Positions 6,011 to 10,529 of a DNA stretch of 10,529 nt are shown piece after piece (the stretch's first letter is position 1; every line of letters starts with the position of its first letter). The DNA comes from Burkholderiaceae bacterium. Lineage in GTDB: Bacteria > Pseudomonadota > Gammaproteobacteria > Burkholderiales > Burkholderiaceae_C. The notes under the pieces are model-generated. The model was not told where the DNA came from. It made no database searches and saw only the letters and a list, made by a program, of their open reading frames with translations. A program made the position numbers and the translations under genes. Where the stretch lies: contig JALOSD010000040.1 of assembly GCA_025458585.1 (NCBI GenBank), positions 5,665 through 16,193 on the forward strand, read 5' to 3'.

Positions 6011-7453
6011 CTACTTCGACGCCACCGGCACGTTCGCCGGCGTCGGCGCCACCGCGGGCAGGCGCCGCTGGCCCACGAGGCGGCCCATCGCGAGCACGGT
6101 GGCCAGCAGCAGCAGCGTCTCCAACGCGTAGACGAACGAGTAGCCCGTGGCCGGGTGCGCGAGCGAGGGGCCGAACGCGCCGCTGGTCGCGAGGGCGTTG
6201 ACGACGTCGCGCAGGATGCCGCCGAGCGCGACCGCGATCCCGGCCGCGGTCGCCTGGACCGCGCCCCAGGCGCCGAGCGCCAGGCCGATCTGCTCGCGCG
6301 GCGCGCGGTTCATCGTCAGCGTCAGCGTTCCATGGCCGAACAGGCCGCCGCCGAACCCGATCAGGAACACGCCGGCCGAGAAGAGGGCGACCGAGTGCAT
6401 CGACGCGGCCGCCGTGACGGCGACGAACGCCGGCACGCCGACCCACGCGCCGGCCACCGCCATGCGCGCCGGGTCCGCACCGCGGCCGAGCACGCGCGAG
6501 GCCCAGCCGAAGCCGAACAGGCCGCCGAGGGCGAGCGTCGCGGTGAGCCAGGTCGTCGAGCCGACGCTCATGCCGAGCACCTGGCCGCCGTAGGGCTCGA
6601 GCAGCACGTCCTGCATCGCGAAGGCCATCGTGCCCATGGCGATCGCGACGAGCCGGCGGCGCGCACCGTCGCCCTCGATGTAGGTCGACCACGCCTGCGC
6701 GAAGGTCGGCGGCGCCTCGCGCACCGGCTTCAGGCGGCGCGGCACGCGCGGCTCCTGCTTCCACATCGCGACCGTGTTGAGCACGATCGTCGCCAGCGCC
6801 GCGGCCTGGATCACCTGCACCAGCCGCCCGGGCGTGAACTCCTGCAGGTACGCGCCGAACAGGAACGCGCTGACGATCGTGCCGACGAGCAGCATCACGT
6901 ACATCAGCCCGACGACGCGCGGGCGCGACTCGGGCGGCGCGAGGTCGGTCGCGAGCGCGAGGCCGGCCGTCTGCGTCGTGTGCAGGCCGGCGCCGACGGC
7001 GAGGAACGCGATGCCGGCACCGGCCTGGCCGATCCACGCCGGCCACTGGCTCGCGTTGCCGCCGCCCGAGACGACGAGCAGCGCGAACGGCATCACGGCC
7101 AGGCCGCCGAACTGGATCAGCGTGCCCATCCAGATGAACGGCACGCGACGCCAGCCGAGCGCGGAGTCGTGCGTGTCCGAACGGAAGCCGATGAGCGCGC
7201 GGAACGGCGCGTACAGCACCGGCAGCGACACCATCACGGCGACGAGCGAGGCGCCGACGCCGAGCTCGACGATCATCACGCGGTTCAGCGTGCCGACGAG
7301 CAGCACGAGTGCCATGCCGACCGAGACCTGGAACAGCGACAGCCGCAGCAGCCGCGGCAGCGGCAGGTCGGGCGTGGCCGCGTCGGCGAACGGCAGGAAT
7401 CTGGGACCCAGGCTGGCCCAGCGCGACATCAGGGCACGGCTGTAGCGGTTCAC
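6011..7453 (-). CDS. pucC: PucC, LH2 assembly factor (MFS-related membrane protein)
   Basis: A 480-residue polytopic inner-membrane protein of the PucC/LhaA group, distantly related to the major facilitator superfamily. Family members are needed for assembly or stable accumulation of LH2, probably by handling bacteriochlorophyll or new antenna subunits. About twelve hydrophobic segments are visible. Typical family stretches are FLPFADAATPDLPLPRLLRLSLFQVSVGM near the N-terminus (about 20-47), TLNRVMIVELGV (55-66) and a conserved loop at about 85-108 with RALIGFRSD and LGWRRVPFIW. Later come QTAGLALATDL and the FGGGLFGHGTLTLTMN stretch. The start is a GTG with GGGGAAAG just upstream. An ATG eight codons later (7429) is an alternative, and an in-frame TGA eight codons upstream rules out a much longer N-terminus. 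Third gene of pucBAC, separated from pucA by a strong terminator, so its expression should be far lower. Confidence 0.93.
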   Translation of the reverse strand: MNRYSRALMSRWASLGPRFLPFADAATPDLPLPRLLRLSLFQVSVGMALVLLVGTLNRVMIVELGVGASLVAVMVSLPVLYAPFRALIGFRSDTHDSALGWRRVPFIWMGTLIQFGGLAVMPFALLVVSGGGNASQWPAWIGQAGAGIAFLAVGAGLHTTQTAGLALATDLAPPESRPRVVGLMYVMLLVGTIVSAFLFGAYLQEFTPGRLVQVIQAAALATIVLNTVAMWKQEPRVPRRLKPVREAPPTFAQAWSTYIEGDGARRRLVAIAMGTMAFAMQDVLLEPYGGQVLGMSVGSTTWLTATLALGGLFGFGWASRVLGRGADPARMAVAGAWVGVPAFVAVTAAASMHSVALFSAGVFLIGFGGGLFGHGTLTLTMNRAPREQIGLALGAWGAVQATAAGIAVALGGILRDVVNALATSGAFGPSLAHPATGYSFVYALETLLLLATVLAMGRLVGQRRLPAVAPTPANVPVASK

Positions 7454-7548
7454 GGGCTTTCCCCGGGCGTCACGTCAGCACGGCAAGGTCGACGACCGCA
7501 TCACGTCGCGACTCGGCGCGGCGACGGGGCATCGACGGTGGTCCTAGG

Positions 7549-7593
7549 AAAAAAGCGCGCCCAACCCGCCTGCGGGGCAGGACGGGAGGGCGC
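7549..7593 (-). terminator. Intrinsic terminator between pucA and pucC
   Basis: Ten bases after the pucA stop, the - strand forms a long hairpin. The stem segments are GCGCCC/GGGCGC (7557-7562 with 7588-7593), CCCG/CGGG and CCTGC/GCAGG. Small internal bulges and a three-base loop complete about 15 paired bases. On the - strand the stem is followed directly by TTTTTT (7554-7549). This is a textbook Rho-independent terminator for pucBA. Because pucC follows in the same direction, it would act as a partial terminator and also protect the 3' end of the short pucBA message. Comparable pucA-pucC hairpins are known in Rhodobacter. Confidence 0.85.
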
Positions 7594-7602
7594 ACCATCC
7601 GA

Positions 7603-7821
7603 CTACTTCGCGGGTGCGGCCAGGGCCGCCAGAGGTCTCGACTCGGACGACTCCACCTGGGCGGCCTTCGCCACAGGCTTGCCTTCCCAGTAGGCCTTCA
7701 TCCAGGTCGTGTTCGTCAGAATCGACGCGTGCACGAGCAGCGCAATGACTGCGACGCTGCCCAGGAACAGCGGGACGCCGACCGAAGGCTTCACGACGCA
7801 CCAGATCTTTCCGTAGATCAT
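7603..7821 (-). CDS. pucA: Light-harvesting complex 2 (B800-850) alpha subunit
   Basis: A 72-residue single-helix antenna polypeptide of the peripheral LH2 ring in the photosynthetic membrane. Layout matches LH2 alpha chains: the N-terminal GKIW (4-7), then a hydrophobic helix GVPLFLGSVAVIALLVHASIL (about 15-35) with His31 as magnesium ligand of B850 bacteriochlorophyll. TTWMKAYWEG (38-47) follows. Tyr44 and Trp45, the residues that hydrogen-bond B850 in the 850-nm form, are present, so an LH2 rather than an LH3 (B820) spectrum is expected. After residue 47 comes a long Ala/Pro/Ser-rich tail to residue 72, longer than the 53-residue Rhodoblastus acidophilus chain but like the extended tail I recall for Rubrivivax gelatinosus. 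Cys8 is unusual at that position. A good GGAGGA lies six bases before the ATG. The gap to pucB is 16 bases, and the genes are certainly co-transcribed. Confidence 0.96.
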   Translation of the reverse strand: MIYGKIWCVVKPSVGVPLFLGSVAVIALLVHASILTNTTWMKAYWEGKPVAKAAQVESSESRPLAALAAPAK

Positions 7822-7837
7822 GATTGGTCCTCCGTGC

Positions 7838-7999
7838 TCACTTCAGCCACGGGCTGTAGATGAACGCCAGCAGGTGTGCCAACGCAGCGAACAGACCGAA
7901 GATCTGCGTGCCCTGGATGATTCTGCTGTGCAACTCTTCCGACTCCTCTTCGGTCAGGCCCGTGGGCCATACCCTCGTCGGATCCGATTTAAGTGCCAT
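7838..7999 (-). CDS. pucB: Light-harvesting complex 2 (B800-850) beta subunit
   Basis: A 53-residue single-helix antenna polypeptide that pairs with PucA in the LH2 ring. The polar N-terminal part has the acidic PTGLTEEESEELH (12-24); His24 corresponds to the conserved histidine near the B800 site. The transmembrane helix spans about residues 27-48. His42, in AALAHLLAF, is the ligand of B850. The protein ends with YSPWLK, matching the usual C-terminal SPWL-type end of beta chains. The start is fixed by AGGAGG at 8004-8009, four bases before the ATG at 7999. The frame continues open for 18 more codons upstream, but that segment is not antenna-like and lies in the leader. First gene of the pucBAC operon, preceded by tandem PpsR-type operators. 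Confidence 0.96.
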   Translation of the reverse strand: MALKSDPTRVWPTGLTEEESEELHSRIIQGTQIFGLFAALAHLLAFIYSPWLK

Positions 8000-8003
8000 G
8001 TGC

Positions 8004-8009
8004 CCTCCT
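8004..8009 (-). promoter_or_regulatory. Strong Shine-Dalgarno of pucB
   Basis: The - strand reads AGGAGG followed by GCAC and the ATG. This near-perfect ribosome binding site decides the internal start of pucB over an upstream in-frame ATG at 8053, and suits a protein made in very large amounts. Confidence 0.85.
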
Positions 8010-8036
8010 GTCAGGACGGTCGTACGTGCGCAACCC

Positions 8037-8080
8037 ACACGCGGGTACTGCAAAAGGTACCGGCAAGTACCCTCGCGTGT
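8037..8080 (-). other. Large inverted repeat at the start of the puc leader
   Basis: On the - strand ACACGC (8080-8075), a two-base bulge GA and GGGTACT (8072-8066) pair with AGTACCC (8049-8043) and GCGTGT (8042-8037). This gives 13 bp around a 16-base loop that itself contains the palindrome GGTACC. It lies just downstream of the predicted -10 region, so if transcription starts near 8074-8080 it forms the 5' end of the puc mRNA. A role in stabilising the abundant antenna message is plausible. A DNA-level operator role is also possible because one arm overlaps the proximal PpsR box. Confidence 0.6.
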
Positions 8081-8095
8081 AATGTCCTCTTTACA
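8078..8095 (-). promoter_or_regulatory. Proximal PpsR/CrtJ box of the puc promoter
   Basis: TGT, 12 bases, ACA: a perfect match to the consensus TGT-N12-ACA bound by the photosynthesis repressor PpsR (CrtJ). It covers the -10 region of the puc promoter. In purple bacteria this factor represses antenna and pigment genes under oxygen, though in Rubrivivax-type species it can also activate some targets. Confidence 0.85.
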
Positions 8096-8109
8096 TCCAT
8101 GGATGTCAA
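8081..8109 (-). promoter_or_regulatory. puc operon promoter, sigma70 type
   Basis: On the - strand a perfect -35 box TTGACA (8109-8104) is followed after 17 bases by GACATT (8086-8081), a weak -10 box. The -35 box lies in the upstream PpsR site and the -10 box lies in the downstream one, so the repressor would directly block polymerase. A poor -10 with a perfect -35 suggests a promoter that needs help from an activator. The exact start site is not certain. Confidence 0.6.
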
Positions 8110-8121
8110 GTCAGGCTGACA
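8104..8121 (-). promoter_or_regulatory. Distal PpsR/CrtJ box of the puc promoter
   Basis: A second perfect TGT-N12-ACA. It is exactly 8 bp from the first box, the spacing seen at Rhodobacter bchC and puc promoters, where PpsR binds co-operatively. The 8-bp spacer plus its flanking ACA and TGT forms a perfect 14-bp palindrome (8093-8106). From 8122 to the tRNA gene at 8257 I see no further gene or recognisable site. Confidence 0.85.
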
Positions 8122-8256
8122 CTAGGGCCACAGCGACCTGCGGTGCCTTTGACGTGGCTCAGGGCGGCCGCGGTTGGCGGCGGTCGTTGCCGACGCCGCG
8201 AAGCGCGAAGGTGGGGGGTGGGCGCCAGCGGCCTGCGCCGTGGCGGGGGAGATGGT

Positions 8257-8333
8257 TGGCGCGGCGGACAGGGATCGAACCCGTAACCCCCAGCTTAGAA
8301 GGCTGGTGCTCTATCCAATTGAGCTACCGCCGC
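8257..8333 (-). tRNA. tRNA-Arg (anticodon TCT), CCA encoded
   Basis: On the - strand a complete cloverleaf is visible. The acceptor stem is GCGGCGG/CCGCCGC (7 bp) and the D arm contains TAGCTCAATTGGATAGAGCA. The anticodon stem CCAGC/GCTGG has loop CTTCTAA, giving anticodon TCT, which reads AGA and probably AGG. The T arm has GTTCGATCC. Discriminator G and an encoded CCA (8259-8257) finish the gene. AGA and AGG are rare codons in this GC-rich DNA. No duplicated 3' end was noticed nearby, so there is no sign of an integrated element. Confidence 0.96.
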
Positions 8334-8401
8334 AGCAGACGACCGGCGGGCTCGTCGTCGCAGCGCCGGCGCCACGACGACGCGTCGCGACGCACGCCGG
8401 G

Positions 8402-8407
8402 ATTGTA
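8402..8407 (-). promoter_or_regulatory. Candidate -10 box for the tRNA-Arg gene
   Basis: TACAAT on the - strand is followed by a GC-rich discriminator (CCCGGCG), as is usual for stable-RNA promoters. It is 68 bases from the tRNA 5' end and just after the glutathione-transferase stop. The -35 region is not convincing. Confidence 0.35.
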
Positions 8408-8420
8408 GGAGTCGCCGGCT

Positions 8421-9113
8421 TCAGCGCTGGCGGTACTGCGAGGCACCGAACAGCGCCTCGCGGGCCCGGTCGTCGACGAGCGGCTTGCGCTGCTGCGCGA
8501 GCACCTCGACACCGCGCTGGACCGCCGGCCGGCCGCCGATTTCGTCGAACCAGCCCTTCAGGTGCGGGTGGTCGTTCCAGTCGATGCCCTGGTTCTTCCA
8601 CGAGCGCAGCCAGGGGAAGATGGCGATGTCGGCGATCGTGTACTCGGGCCCGGCGATGTACTTCGACTGCCCGAGCCGGCGGTTCATCACGCCGTACAGG
8701 CGCTTGGCCTCGTTCGTGTAGCGCTCGATCGCGTAGGGAATCTTCTCGGGCGCGTAGATGCGGAAGTGGTGCGCCTGGCCGAGCATCGGCCCGACGCCGC
8801 CCATCTGGAACATCAGCCACTGCAGCACCTCGTACTTGCCACGCACCGAAGGCGGCAGGAACCTGCCCGTCTTGGCCGCGAGGTAGAGCAGGATCGCGCC
8901 CGACTCGAACAGCGAGATCGGCTCGCCGTCGGGGCCGTCGGGGTCGACGATCGCCGGGATCTTGTTGTTCGGGCTGATGGCGAGGAACTCCGGCTTGAAC
9001 TGGTCGCCGGCGCCGATGTCGACCGGATGCACGCGGTACGGCAGGCCGCACTCCTCGAGCATGATGTGCACCTTGTGGCCGTTGGGCGTGGCCCACGAAT
9101 ACACTTCGATCAT
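8421..9113 (-). CDS. yfcG: Glutathione transferase, YfcG type (disulfide-bond reductase)
   Basis: A 230-residue cytosolic protein of the Nu-class/YfcG group of glutathione transferases. E. coli YfcG reduces disulfides with glutathione and has weak transferase activity. The thioredoxin-like N-terminal domain starts with VYSWATPNGHKVHIMLEE; Thr9 and Asn11 match the glutathione-contacting residues of YfcG. SPNNKIPAIVD (47-57, the cis-proline strand) and SLFESGAILLYLA (67-79, glutathione gamma-glutamyl site) follow. The helical C-terminal domain has QMGGVGPMLGQAHHF, YAIERY and the usual YTIADIAIFPW (N-capping Asp). Length is slightly above E. coli YfcG because of the tail. A purine-rich GGAAGGGAG lies upstream of the ATG, and a TAGAGT at 9180-9185 on the - strand could be its -10 box. 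It is probably transcribed alone; the tRNA follows downstream. Confidence 0.92.
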   Translation of the reverse strand: MIEVYSWATPNGHKVHIMLEECGLPYRVHPVDIGAGDQFKPEFLAISPNNKIPAIVDPDGPDGEPISLFESGAILLYLAAKTGRFLPPSVRGKYEVLQWLMFQMGGVGPMLGQAHHFRIYAPEKIPYAIERYTNEAKRLYGVMNRRLGQSKYIAGPEYTIADIAIFPWLRSWKNQGIDWNDHPHLKGWFDEIGGRPAVQRGVEVLAQQRKPLVDDRAREALFGASQYRQR

Positions 9114-9202
9114 CTTGGGTCTCCCTTCCTTTGCCGTCGCCGCGCAGGCGGGTGTGCGCCGCAGGCGCCCGCGGACGCGACTCTAGTCGATCGCCACCGG
9201 CC

Positions 9203-9904
9203 ATGCTCGATGGATTCAGGCGCTGGCTGGCGCGCAAAGGCATCGGCCACCCGTTCCCGGCGTTGGGCGAATGGGCCCACGACCACGGGTGGGAACTGAA
9301 GGTCAAGCCCAGCGGCGACGCGCTGATCGTCGAGAGCCAGGCGCCGGGCGACGTCTGGCGCATCGAGTGGGGCCCCAGCCAGCGCGCGTACTTTCAGGGC
9401 TTCGAACTGCGCCTGCGCGCCGCGCTCGCCGATGCCGACGGCGTGCAGATGCTCGTCGTCTCCAGGCGCCTGATGCAGCAGCTCGACGCCGAGATCTTCA
9501 GGCAGTACACCGACGACCTGCAGACGCGCTCGGACACCTCGACACCGGAGGAGATGCGCTGGCTCGTGCTCTACCCGCAGCTCGGGTCGGCCGAACTCGG
9601 GGCGCTGCGCGAACACTTCGGCGCCACCGGGCATCCGGCCGGCGCCGCGGCGCAGTGGGTGGCCGGCCCGTTCGCCGCCGCGCTCGCGGCCGCGGCCGAG
9701 ACCTGGCTCGCGCCCGACGACGGGCTCGTGATCGTGGCCCAGCGCGGGCGCCTGACGCTGCGCACGCCGATGGCGCAACCCGACGCCGAGCGCATCGACG
9801 TGCTGCTCACGCTGTTTCGCGCCGCCATGCGCGCGGCCAAGCCGGTGGTCGATCGGTTCGGCCGGGGCGGCACGCCGGCCGGCACGGCGGCGCCGCCGAC
9901 CTAG
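9203..9904 (+). CDS. Conserved-looking protein of unknown function, 233 residues
   Basis: I do not recognise this protein. It is soluble, with no signal peptide or membrane helix. The N-terminal third reads like a compact alpha/beta fold (FRRWLARKGIGHP, then GWELKVKP, DALIVESQ and WRIEWGPSQR in successive strands). The middle part has helices (DAEIFRQYTDDLQTRSDTSTPEEMRWL). The C-terminal third includes a very Ala-rich helix (AGPFAAALAAAAETWL), a strand pair (GLVIVAQRGRLTLRTP) and a disordered Gly/Pro/Ala tail. Codon bias is normal for the window, and no competing frame looks better. The ATG at 9203 is chosen because the preceding 24 codons are Arg/Pro-rich and non-protein-like; no clear Shine-Dalgarno supports it. 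It is divergent from the glutathione transferase, and its stop is 34 bases from that of the opposing acyl-CoA dehydrogenase gene. Confidence 0.8.
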   Translation: MLDGFRRWLARKGIGHPFPALGEWAHDHGWELKVKPSGDALIVESQAPGDVWRIEWGPSQRAYFQGFELRLRAALADADGVQMLVVSRRLMQQLDAEIFRQYTDDLQTRSDTSTPEEMRWLVLYPQLGSAELGALREHFGATGHPAGAAAQWVAGPFAAALAAAAETWLAPDDGLVIVAQRGRLTLRTPMAQPDAERIDVLLTLFRAAMRAAKPVVDRFGRGGTPAGTAAPPT

Positions 9905-9938
9905 CGCGGCCAGCGGCCGCGCCGGCAGCAAAGTCCGC

Positions 9939-10529
9939 TCAGGCGGCGTGGCGGCCGAGCTCGATCTTCGCGATCGCGTTGCGGTGGACCTCGTCGGGCC
10001 CGTCGGCGAAGCGCAGTGTGCGCACGTGCGTGTAATAGAAGGCGAGCGGGAAGTCCTGGCACATGCCGGCGCCGCCGTGCGCCTGCATCGCCCAGTCGAT
10101 GACCTGGCCCGCCATGTTCGGCGCCACGACCTTGATCATCGCGATCTCGGCCTTCGCCGCCTTGTTGCCGGCGTGGTCCATCATCCACGCCGCCTTGAGC
10201 GTCAGCAGCCGCGCCTGCTCGATCATGCAGCGCGCCTCGGCAATGCGCTCCTGCGTCACCGTCTGCTGGGCGATCGGCTTGCCGAACGCGACGCGGCTCG
10301 ACGCGCGCCGGCACATCAGCTCGAGCGAGCGCTCCGCCAGCCCGATCGTGCGCATGCAGTGGTGGATGCGCCCCGGGCCGAGCCGCCCCTGCGCGATCTC
10401 GAAGCCGCGGCCCTCGCCGAGCAGCATGTTCGACGCCGGCACGCGCACGTCCCGGAAGTCGACTTCCATGTGGCCGTGCGGTGCGTCGTCGTAGCCCATC
10501 ACGGTCAGCGCGCGCAGCACCTTGACGCC
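9939..10529 (-). CDS. Acyl-CoA dehydrogenase, C-terminal part (cut by window edge)
   Basis: The last 196 residues of an FAD-dependent acyl-CoA dehydrogenase, which makes the 2,3-double bond in acyl-CoA during fatty-acid or related acid degradation. The segment begins in the middle beta domain (VEVDFRDVRVPASNMLLGEGRGF-like) and continues into the helical C-terminal domain. That domain has RLGPGRIHHCMRTIGLAERSLELM, ASSRVAFGKPI, the flavin-contacting MQAHGGAG, and the end RTLRFADGPDEVHRNAIAKIEL. The ADGPDEVH ending, in place of the IYEGT of short-chain enzymes, suggests the ACAD10/11-like group. The reading frame is open to the last base of the window, so the GTG at 10520 is not a real start. 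Substrate and operon partners cannot be told. Confidence 0.92.
   Translation of the reverse strand, partial: GVKVLRALTVMGYDDAPHGHMEVDFRDVRVPASNMLLGEGRGFEIAQGRLGPGRIHHCMRTIGLAERSLELMCRRASSRVAFGKPIAQQTVTQERIAEARCMIEQARLLTLKAAWMMDHAGNKAAKAEIAMIKVVAPNMAGQVIDWAMQAHGGAGMCQDFPLAFYYTHVRTLRFADGPDEVHRNAIAKIELGRHAA

Noticed and set aside
6155..7693. Long + strand open frame (512 codons) opposite pucC and pucA
   Set aside because: Antisense shadow of certain genes, with biased Arg/Ala/Glu/His composition and no recognisable domain.
7838..8053. Longer pucB starting at the ATG at 8053
   Set aside because: The extra 18 residues are not antenna-like and lie in the leader hairpin region. The AGGAGG before 7999 gives the normal LH2 beta length.
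8257..8333. tRNA-Arg as an integration site of a mobile element
   Set aside because: I found no repeated tRNA 3' end, integrase or phage-like gene in the window.
1..10529. CRISPR arrays, insertion sequences, toxin-antitoxin or defence genes
   Set aside because: No spaced direct repeats, terminal inverted repeats, transposase or defence-type motifs were seen on either strand.

Overview
The window is GC-rich bacterial DNA with strong G/C third-position bias and short gaps between genes. It most likely comes from a phototrophic betaproteobacterium of the Burkholderiales, near Rubrivivax, Roseateles or Rhodoferax. The clearest evidence is a complete light-harvesting complex 2 operon (pucB, pucA, pucC). 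The alpha subunit has the long Ala/Pro-rich tail I associate with the Rubrivivax type. The lineage is an inference from the kinds of genes present, not from a database match.

Left part (1-2603). A 34-codon C-terminal fragment, probably of a nitroreductase-like protein, runs off the left edge. A gap of about 200 bp with a 10-bp tandem duplication follows, then a LysE/ArgO-type amino-acid exporter on +. This converges, one base apart, with an AcuI/YhdH-type acryloyl-CoA reductase on -. Divergent from acuI is a small NlpC/P60 lipoprotein on +, probably a cell-wall peptidase.

Middle part (2641-5959). This is a compact molybdenum-cofactor operon on +: moaA, a two-helix membrane protein of unknown function, mobA and moeA. 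The unknown gene overlaps mobA by 8 bases and its ribosome binding site lies in the end of moaA, so it is probably co-expressed. Together the known genes cover GTP to cyclic pyranopterin, molybdate insertion, and nucleotide attachment.

Photosynthesis part (6011-8121). pucBAC is read on -. Upstream lie two perfect TGT-N12-ACA boxes exactly 8 bp apart, the classical arrangement for the oxygen/light repressor PpsR (CrtJ). They overlie a sigma70-like promoter. A large inverted repeat sits at the start of the predicted leader, and a strong intrinsic terminator lies between pucA and pucC. This fits an operon in which oxygen represses transcription, and in which the antenna subunits are made in far larger amounts than the assembly factor PucC.

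Right part (8257-10529). A tRNA-Arg(TCT) gene with encoded CCA, a YfcG-type glutathione transferase, an unrecognised 233-residue protein on +, and the C-terminal part of an acyl-CoA dehydrogenase running off the right edge on -. I saw no mobile element, CRISPR array or integration scar. I found no clearly new multi-gene system. The most unusual material is the regulatory layout of the puc operon and the unknown membrane protein inside the molybdenum-cofactor operon.
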